Part shown: positions 59,350 through 64,000 of the stretch, piece by piece
Position numbering within the stretch: the stretch's first letter is position 1
Layout of the letters: the number at the start of each line of letters is the position of its first letter
Assembly: GCA_037893225.1 (NCBI GenBank)
Contig: JAZGUH010000123.1
Coordinates: 1,657,001-1,721,000 of the forward strand
DNA: 64,000 nucleotides
Direction of reading: 5' to 3'
Origin: Hippasteria phrygiana
Taxonomy: Eukaryota > Echinodermata > Asteroidea > Valvatida > Goniasteridae
Position numbers and translations under genes: made by a program
Notes under the pieces: generated by a model
What the model saw: only the letters and a program-made list of their open reading frames with translations
Told to the model about the DNA's origin: nothing
The model's database searches: none

Positions 59350-62300
59350 ATGAGTTTTTCGGTCGAAAGGTTTCTTGACAAATCGGGGCTAACAGTTGAA
59401 GATGTTGATGAGTTGACAAAAGAGCAGTTAGTTACCCTTGCAGAAAGCTTTGATATCAAAGTTTTTAGTGGAGCTAAAAAGACGCATGTAAATCGTCTGG
59501 TAACTAAGGCACTTGTTGAAAGTGGGTACATTGAAGCTGAAACTGAATCATCAAGTCAAAATGAATTGAAAATGCTGAGATTGCAACTTAAGATGAGGGA
59601 AATTGAAAAAGAAACGGAGCTGGAAAGGTTGAATTTTGAGCGTGATAAAATGAATCACGAGTTGAAGATGAAAGAACTTGAACTCCACGAGCATACCGAA
59701 AAACTGACTCATTTTGGCTTTGACTTTGCTAAAAATATTCGGTTAGTCCCGAAATTTGATCAAAGAGAAGTTGCGAAATATTTCACTTCGTTTGAAAATT
59801 TGGCGCAGAAACTCAATTGGCCTAAAGAACACTGGACCACTTTAGTGTATACTGCACTATCAGCTGAGCAAAGTTCGGACTATGATGTGGTAAAGCAAAT
59901 AATTCTGAAAGCTTACGAACTTGTGCCCGAAGCATATAGACAAAAGTTCAGAAATGTTAAGAAACAACCAAATCAAACTTATGTGGAGTTTGCCCGAGAG
60001 AAAACTAATCATTTTGATAGGTGGCTTCATTCCAAAGATGTCACCAATGACTTTGATAAGTTGCGTAATGTCATGTTACTTGAAGAATTCAAAAACTGCA
60101 TCCCTAGTCCGATCAAAACACATTTGGCAGATAGAGGAGTAGAAGCACTTGAGGCCGCTGCCATTATGGCAGATGACTTTGAATTGTCTCACCGTCAGTC
60201 GTTTAGTTCACCCAATTTCAATTCCCCAAAACGATGGTACAAAAATAGCGGGAATAACAAATTCAAATCCCCGCACTCGAGTAGTTCTGGGTCGGAGTTA
60301 AACTCCGCCAAAGAACAAGGGTCTAGCTCAAAGGGACAAGAGCCTAACCCTTCCGGTAGTTCGCCAAAGTTTTTAAGGCGAAATACCAGACCGATCTGCA
60401 GTTTCTGTCACAAACTTGGGCATATATATGAAACGTGTTTCAAAAGGAAACATCAAATGGAAAAGGGTGTTGCTTTAACTGCCAACATGTCTTCAGGGAT
60501 ATCCCACAATGATTCGACCCCTTCCATTGTTTCAAATCCTGTTAGCAGATCGGCATTGAATCCAGAAATTGCCCAAGATTCAAGTCGTTTGAACGTTGAA
60601 CAAAATAGCTATGAACCTTTCATGTCGGAAGGTCGTGTTTCGTACACTCAAGGTGGCGATTCGTATTTGGTTCACATTCTAAGGGATACGGGTGCTGCCC
60701 AATCATTGCTTTTGAGTAGTGTTATCCCATCTATTGGTGATCGTAATAGCGGAACTAGTGTGTTAATTCGAGGGGTAGGAAGCGAATTTCATAGTATTCC
60801 TCTCCATCAGGTGTACCTTAAATCCAATTTTAAGACTGGACTTGTTAATGTTGGTATTGTACCCAGTCTGCCTGTAGAGGGAGTTTCATTCATTCTAGGA
60901 AATGATATTGCAGGATCAAAGGTAGACCCTCAATGCACACCTTGTGTTCAACTAACGACTAATCCTTCCTCTAATCCTGACACAGAGCGGATTTCTGAAA
61001 TGTATCCGGGTATTTTTCCCGCCTGTGTAACTACTAGGTCTATGGCCTGTAAACGTGGGGAGGATATAATCATATCTGAAGATAGGGCCAAAAATGATGA
61101 ATGTTTTAAGTTGGCAGATACATTCTGGACAAATATTGAAAACGAGGTACCTCTGAATCGAATCCAAACTCAAAAGAGTTTCCAAGATTCTCAGTCTAAG
61201 CCCATTGTGTTCTGCAAATCTGGGCTAATTTCAGAGCAACAATCAGACTCTGAATTAAGTAAATTGCGTAGTACTGCCCTTAGTGAAAAGGAAGCCGAAC
61301 AAGTTCCGGTTTGTTACTTTGAGTCGGAAACTGGGGTGCTCATGCGAAAATGGCGGCACCCTGAAGTTCCCGCTGATGAAGAATGGGGTGAAATTTATCA
61401 GATTGTGGTTCCCCCATCCTATCGTGCAGAAATCATGAGGGTTGCTCATGAACTGCCAATGTCTGGCCACCTTGGAGTACGCAAAACTCAAGATCGAATT
61501 ATGCGGCATTTCTTTTGGCCAAAATTGCATAAAGATGTCAGTGAATTTTGTAGAACTTGTCATACATGCCAAATTGTGGGCAAACCTAACCAAAAAATAC
61601 CAGTTGTCCCTCTGATCCCAGTTCCTGCATGTGGGCAGCCCTTTGATAAGGTCATCATTGACTGTGTCGGACCTTTACCCAAAATCAGGTCGGGTCACGA
61701 GTACCTCTTGACAATCATGGATGTAGTGACCAGATATCCTGAGGCTATACCTCTGAAGAAAATTACGGCCACTGTCATTTCAGAGGCCCTCGTTAAGTTC
61801 TTCACTAAAATGGGATTGCCAAAAGAAGTTCAGCATGACCAGGGGTCTAATTTCACCAGTAAAGTGTTCAAACAGGTACTGAAATCTCTAGGGATATCTC
61901 AGTCCATATCATCAGCCTACCATCCACAGTCACAAGGTGTATTAGAACGGTATCACCAGACACTAAAATCTATGATCAGAAAGTTTTGTCATGATCGGCA
62001 AGACGACTGGGACAAAGGTATCGATTTCCTGTTATTTGCGACTAGGGAAGCTCCTTGTGAGGCCACGGGGTTTAGCCCATTTGAATTGATTTTCGGCCAC
62101 GAAGTTCGTGGACCGCTGAAATTCATCAAAGAGAAATTGATCTCAGCAGAAACACAGTCTGAAACAAACATACTTGATTATGTGTCAAACCTCAAAGAAA
62201 GGATGCATGCAGCGTATGAAATTGCCCAAGCAAACTTGGATCAATCGCAAAAACTCATGAAGTCTAGGTTTGACAAACATTCCGTGGATCGAACCTTTGA

Positions 62301-63087
62301 CGCAGGTGATCGGGTCTTAGTCTTACTTCCGGTACAAGGTGGAGCCTTAAGAGCAAAGTTTAGCGGACCCTACTTGATTGAGAAGAAACTGAACAGTGTT
62401 AACTATGTAGTGAAAACACCTGACCGTAAGAAAAGTAGACGGGTCTGTCATGTAAATATGTTAAAGAGATATCATGAGAGAAAATCTCCAGTTGCAGTTA
62501 CAATCGTTGAACAAGTAGAAGAAAAAGCCACTGACCTACAAGTCGAGACTGATGACTCTATCATGCCCGGTTTACAAGTCTCTGCTACCATGACGGAAAA
62601 TTCTGTAGTGTTGAGCAAGCTCGAAATCAAGCTGCAACACTTGCCTGATGATAAGCAGACTGAGATTATTAACATAATCAACTCTTATGATTGTATCTTT
62701 TCAGATAAACCAGGGCGTACGTCAGTGCTTTTTCATGACGTAGATGTCGGCGAGGCCAAACCAATTAAACAGCATCCGTATCGCCTCAATCCTACTAAAC
62801 TCAGGGCTGTTAAGGACGAAACTGAGTACATGTTGGATAATGATATAATATCTCCTACTCAGAGCCCATGGAGTTCCCCAGTTTTGCTTGTACCTAAGGA
62901 AGATGGATCCCGCAGATTTTGCATTGATTACCGAAAGGTAAACTCCGTGACCAAAACGGATTCATTTCCCATACCGAGGCTGGATGACTGCATTGATAGG
63001 ATTGGCCATGCTACACATGTAAGCAAATATGACCTATTAAAAGGCTACTGGCAAGTGCCACTCACTGAAAGAGCAAAAGAAATTTAA
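59350..63087 (+). CDS. Gag-protease-integrase-RT(N) polyprotein, truncated by stop
   Basis: The ATG at 59350 opens 1245 codons. Residues 13-56 look like a SAP-type or similar helical domain, 73-115 a charged coiled coil, about 125-280 a SCAN-like gag domain (LVPKFDQREVAKYF, AYELVPEAYRQKF). A zinc knuckle C-x2-C-x4-H-x4-C is at 350-363. The protease motif DTGAAQS is at 446. The integrase zinc domain (H700, C737, C740) precedes a full catalytic triad D771, D830, E866 (spacing D-58-D-35-E) and a GPY motif at 1006. RT begins near 1120 (SPWSSPVLLVPKEDGSRRF) with its first catalytic aspartate at 1228 (KYDLLKGYWQV). TAA at 63085 ends the frame mid-RT. Gag and pol share one frame with no recoding site. 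Confidence 0.9.
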   Translation: MSFSVERFLDKSGLTVEDVDELTKEQLVTLAESFDIKVFSGAKKTHVNRLVTKALVESGYIEAETESSSQNELKMLRLQLKMREIEKETELERLNFERDKMNHELKMKELELHEHTEKLTHFGFDFAKNIRLVPKFDQREVAKYFTSFENLAQKLNWPKEHWTTLVYTALSAEQSSDYDVVKQIILKAYELVPEAYRQKFRNVKKQPNQTYVEFAREKTNHFDRWLHSKDVTNDFDKLRNVMLLEEFKNCIPSPIKTHLADRGVEALEAAAIMADDFELSHRQSFSSPNFNSPKRWYKNSGNNKFKSPHSSSSGSELNSAKEQGSSSKGQEPNPSGSSPKFLRRNTRPICSFCHKLGHIYETCFKRKHQMEKGVALTANMSSGISHNDSTPSIVSNPVSRSALNPEIAQDSSRLNVEQNSYEPFMSEGRVSYTQGGDSYLVHILRDTGAAQSLLLSSVIPSIGDRNSGTSVLIRGVGSEFHSIPLHQVYLKSNFKTGLVNVGIVPSLPVEGVSFILGNDIAGSKVDPQCTPCVQLTTNPSSNPDTERISEMYPGIFPACVTTRSMACKRGEDIIISEDRAKNDECFKLADTFWTNIENEVPLNRIQTQKSFQDSQSKPIVFCKSGLISEQQSDSELSKLRSTALSEKEAEQVPVCYFESETGVLMRKWRHPEVPADEEWGEIYQIVVPPSYRAEIMRVAHELPMSGHLGVRKTQDRIMRHFFWPKLHKDVSEFCRTCHTCQIVGKPNQKIPVVPLIPVPACGQPFDKVIIDCVGPLPKIRSGHEYLLTIMDVVTRYPEAIPLKKITATVISEALVKFFTKMGLPKEVQHDQGSNFTSKVFKQVLKSLGISQSISSAYHPQSQGVLERYHQTLKSMIRKFCHDRQDDWDKGIDFLLFATREAPCEATGFSPFELIFGHEVRGPLKFIKEKLISAETQSETNILDYVSNLKERMHAAYEIAQANLDQSQKLMKSRFDKHSVDRTFDAGDRVLVLLPVQGGALRAKFSGPYLIEKKLNSVNYVVKTPDRKKSRRVCHVNMLKRYHERKSPVAVTIVEQVEEKATDLQVETDDSIMPGLQVSATMTENSVVLSKLEIKLQHLPDDKQTEIINIINSYDCIFSDKPGRTSVLFHDVDVGEAKPIKQHPYRLNPTKLRAVKDETEYMLDNDIISPTQSPWSSPVLLVPKEDGSRRFCIDYRKVNSVTKTDSFPIPRLDDCIDRIGHATHVSKYDLLKGYWQVPLTERAKEI

Positions 63088-64000
63088 GCTTTTACAACAC
63101 CATTTGGTCTTTTTGCATGTAATGCCTTTCGGCATGAAAAATGCTCCCGGTACTTTCACTAGGTTGATGAGTCAGGTAACAGCAGATGTTGAAGGTTGTG
63201 TAGTGTACATCGATGATGTTGTGATCTATTCAAATTCATGGGAAGAACATGTAGAAAGGACAAAATCCCTATTCGAAAAGTTGTCTGAAGCCAAACTCAC
63301 TGTAAACTTAAAAAAGAGTGAAATTGGAAAAGCTAGTGTCACTTACCTTGGACATGAAGTAGGAAACGGCAAAATTCTGCCGAAGTCCGCAAAAGTTCAA
63401 GCAATTGATGATTATTCACCACCTCAAAACAAGAGGGAATTGATGAGATTTCTAGGAATGACAGGTTTCTTTCGGAAATTTTGTCCGAATTTTGCAACGA
63501 TAGCATATCCACTGACCTCTCTTTTGGCTAAAAGTGTTAAATTCGAGTGGTCGCATCCATGCCAGTTGGCATTTGAGACGTTAAAGAAAATTATGACAAG
63601 TGATCCTGTCCTTTTGATAGGTAATTTTGACAAGCCTTTTAAAATGGCTATCGATGCAAGTGACGTGGGTGTAGGAGCCGTCTTGTTTCAAGAAGACTCC
63701 CAAGGATTTGACCACCCAGTCAGTTATTTTTCTAGAAAACTCAACAAACATCAGAGAAATTACTCAACGATTGAGAAGGAGACGTTAAGTCTGATTCTGG
63801 CAATTCAGCATTATGAGATCTATGTTACAGGTCCCTTTCCAGTAACAGTTTACACAGATCATAATCCACTTACTTATATTAACAAGTTTAAGAACAAGAG
63901 TCAGAAGCTTATGAGATGGAGTCTTTTCCTCCAAGAATATAACTTGAATTATAAACACATACCAGGAAAGGAGAACGTTCTTGCTGATAGTTTGAGTAGA
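63088..64000 (+). pseudogene. RT(C)-RNase H part of the same polyprotein, shifted frame, runs off window
   Basis: After the TAA the original frame keeps RT-like sequence (AFTTPFGLFAC) for about 12 codons and is then lost. A different frame (codons in phase with 63122) carries VMPFGMKNAPGTF, the catalytic YIDD box at 63206-63217, TVNLKKSE and YLGHEV, the thumb-like LMRFLGMTGFFRKF, and RNase H with MAIDASDVGVGAVL (63647 on), IEKETLSLIL, YTDHNPLTY and the terminal ENVLADSLSR. This frame is open to position 64000. Spacing between GLFA and VMPFG is shorter than usual, consistent with a small deletion near 63113-63121. So RT is split by a stop and a frameshift about 30 bp apart. Confidence 0.88.

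Larger units (their letters stand above)
58501..64000 (+). mobile_element. Gmr1-like Ty3/gypsy retrotransposon, 5' part, defective
   Basis: The element comprises a probable 5' LTR, a primer-binding site, and a gag-pol reading frame with domain order gag, protease, integrase, reverse transcriptase, RNase H. Sequence character of every domain is Ty3/gypsy-like, but integrase precedes RT, the arrangement usual for Ty1/copia. This matches the Gmr1-like group described from deuterostomes (established knowledge, recalled). A stop codon and a frameshift inside RT make this copy non-autonomous. The 3' end, 3' LTR and target duplication lie outside the window. Confidence 0.85.

Noticed and set aside
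59139..59531. 130-codon minus-strand frame over the leader and gag start
   Set aside because: It is antisense to the strongly supported gag-pol frame and has no domain.
63085..63125. Programmed frameshift or readthrough between two pol segments
   Set aside because: The lesions fall in the middle of RT, between conserved motifs, with no slippery heptamer or pseudoknot seen. Recoding sites in such elements lie between gag and pol.

Overview
The window looks like repeat-rich, probably heterochromatic DNA from a marine invertebrate deuterostome (echinoderm, hemichordate or cephalochordate type). This is inferred from its mix of mobile elements: a Ty3/gypsy-type retrotransposon whose integrase lies upstream of reverse transcriptase (the Gmr1-like arrangement known from deuterostomes), two decayed DIRS-like tyrosine-recombinase elements, a Penelope-like element with a GIY-YIG endonuclease, Tc1/mariner relatives and foldback elements. 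The DNA is AT-rich with many homopolymer tracts. I see no convincing host protein-coding gene, rRNA gene or intact tRNA gene, and nothing bacterial.

Layout. (1) 1-6648: a macrosatellite with a period of about 2.97 kb (two full copies and a third cut off at 6648). Each unit carries splice-like micro-motifs, a GC-rich block and GGGCCC-ended inverted motifs. (2) 6649-9061: AT-rich flank without a recognisable gene. (3) 9062-39204: a 30-kb satellite of 88-90-bp monomers, each built round a 16-bp perfect palindrome. It is organised at several levels: monomers, 178-bp dimers, 441-bp pentamers, 2.03-kb and 2.4-kb blocks, and a tandem duplication of about 10.7 kb (19.65-30.42 and 30.42-38.77 kb). (4) 39205-45378: a short flank, then a deleted Tc1/mariner-type transposon (40654-42682) whose right inverted repeat is split by a 5'-truncated Penelope-like element with a 12-bp target duplication, then a tRNA-like SINE remnant. 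(5) 45379-51945: two DIRS-like elements with long inverted terminal repeats, both coding on the minus strand, beside or inside a low-copy array of roughly 190-bp units. (6) 51946-58500: mostly unannotatable AT-rich DNA with a degenerate tandem repeat, two copies of a foldback element, a 250-bp MITE and a 69-bp tandem duplication. (7) 58501-64000: 5' LTR, primer-binding site and gag-pol of a Gmr1-like retrotransposon, interrupted inside RT by a stop codon and a frameshift; it runs off the right edge.

Nothing here works together as a pathway. The region is a record of nested insertions and repeat amplification. The most unusual features are the palindromic satellite with its layered higher-order structure, and the retrotransposon with Ty1/copia-like domain order on a Ty3/gypsy backbone. 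Family assignments come from motif recognition by eye, without database searches. Boundaries marked 'about' are judged by reading and may be off by tens of bases.
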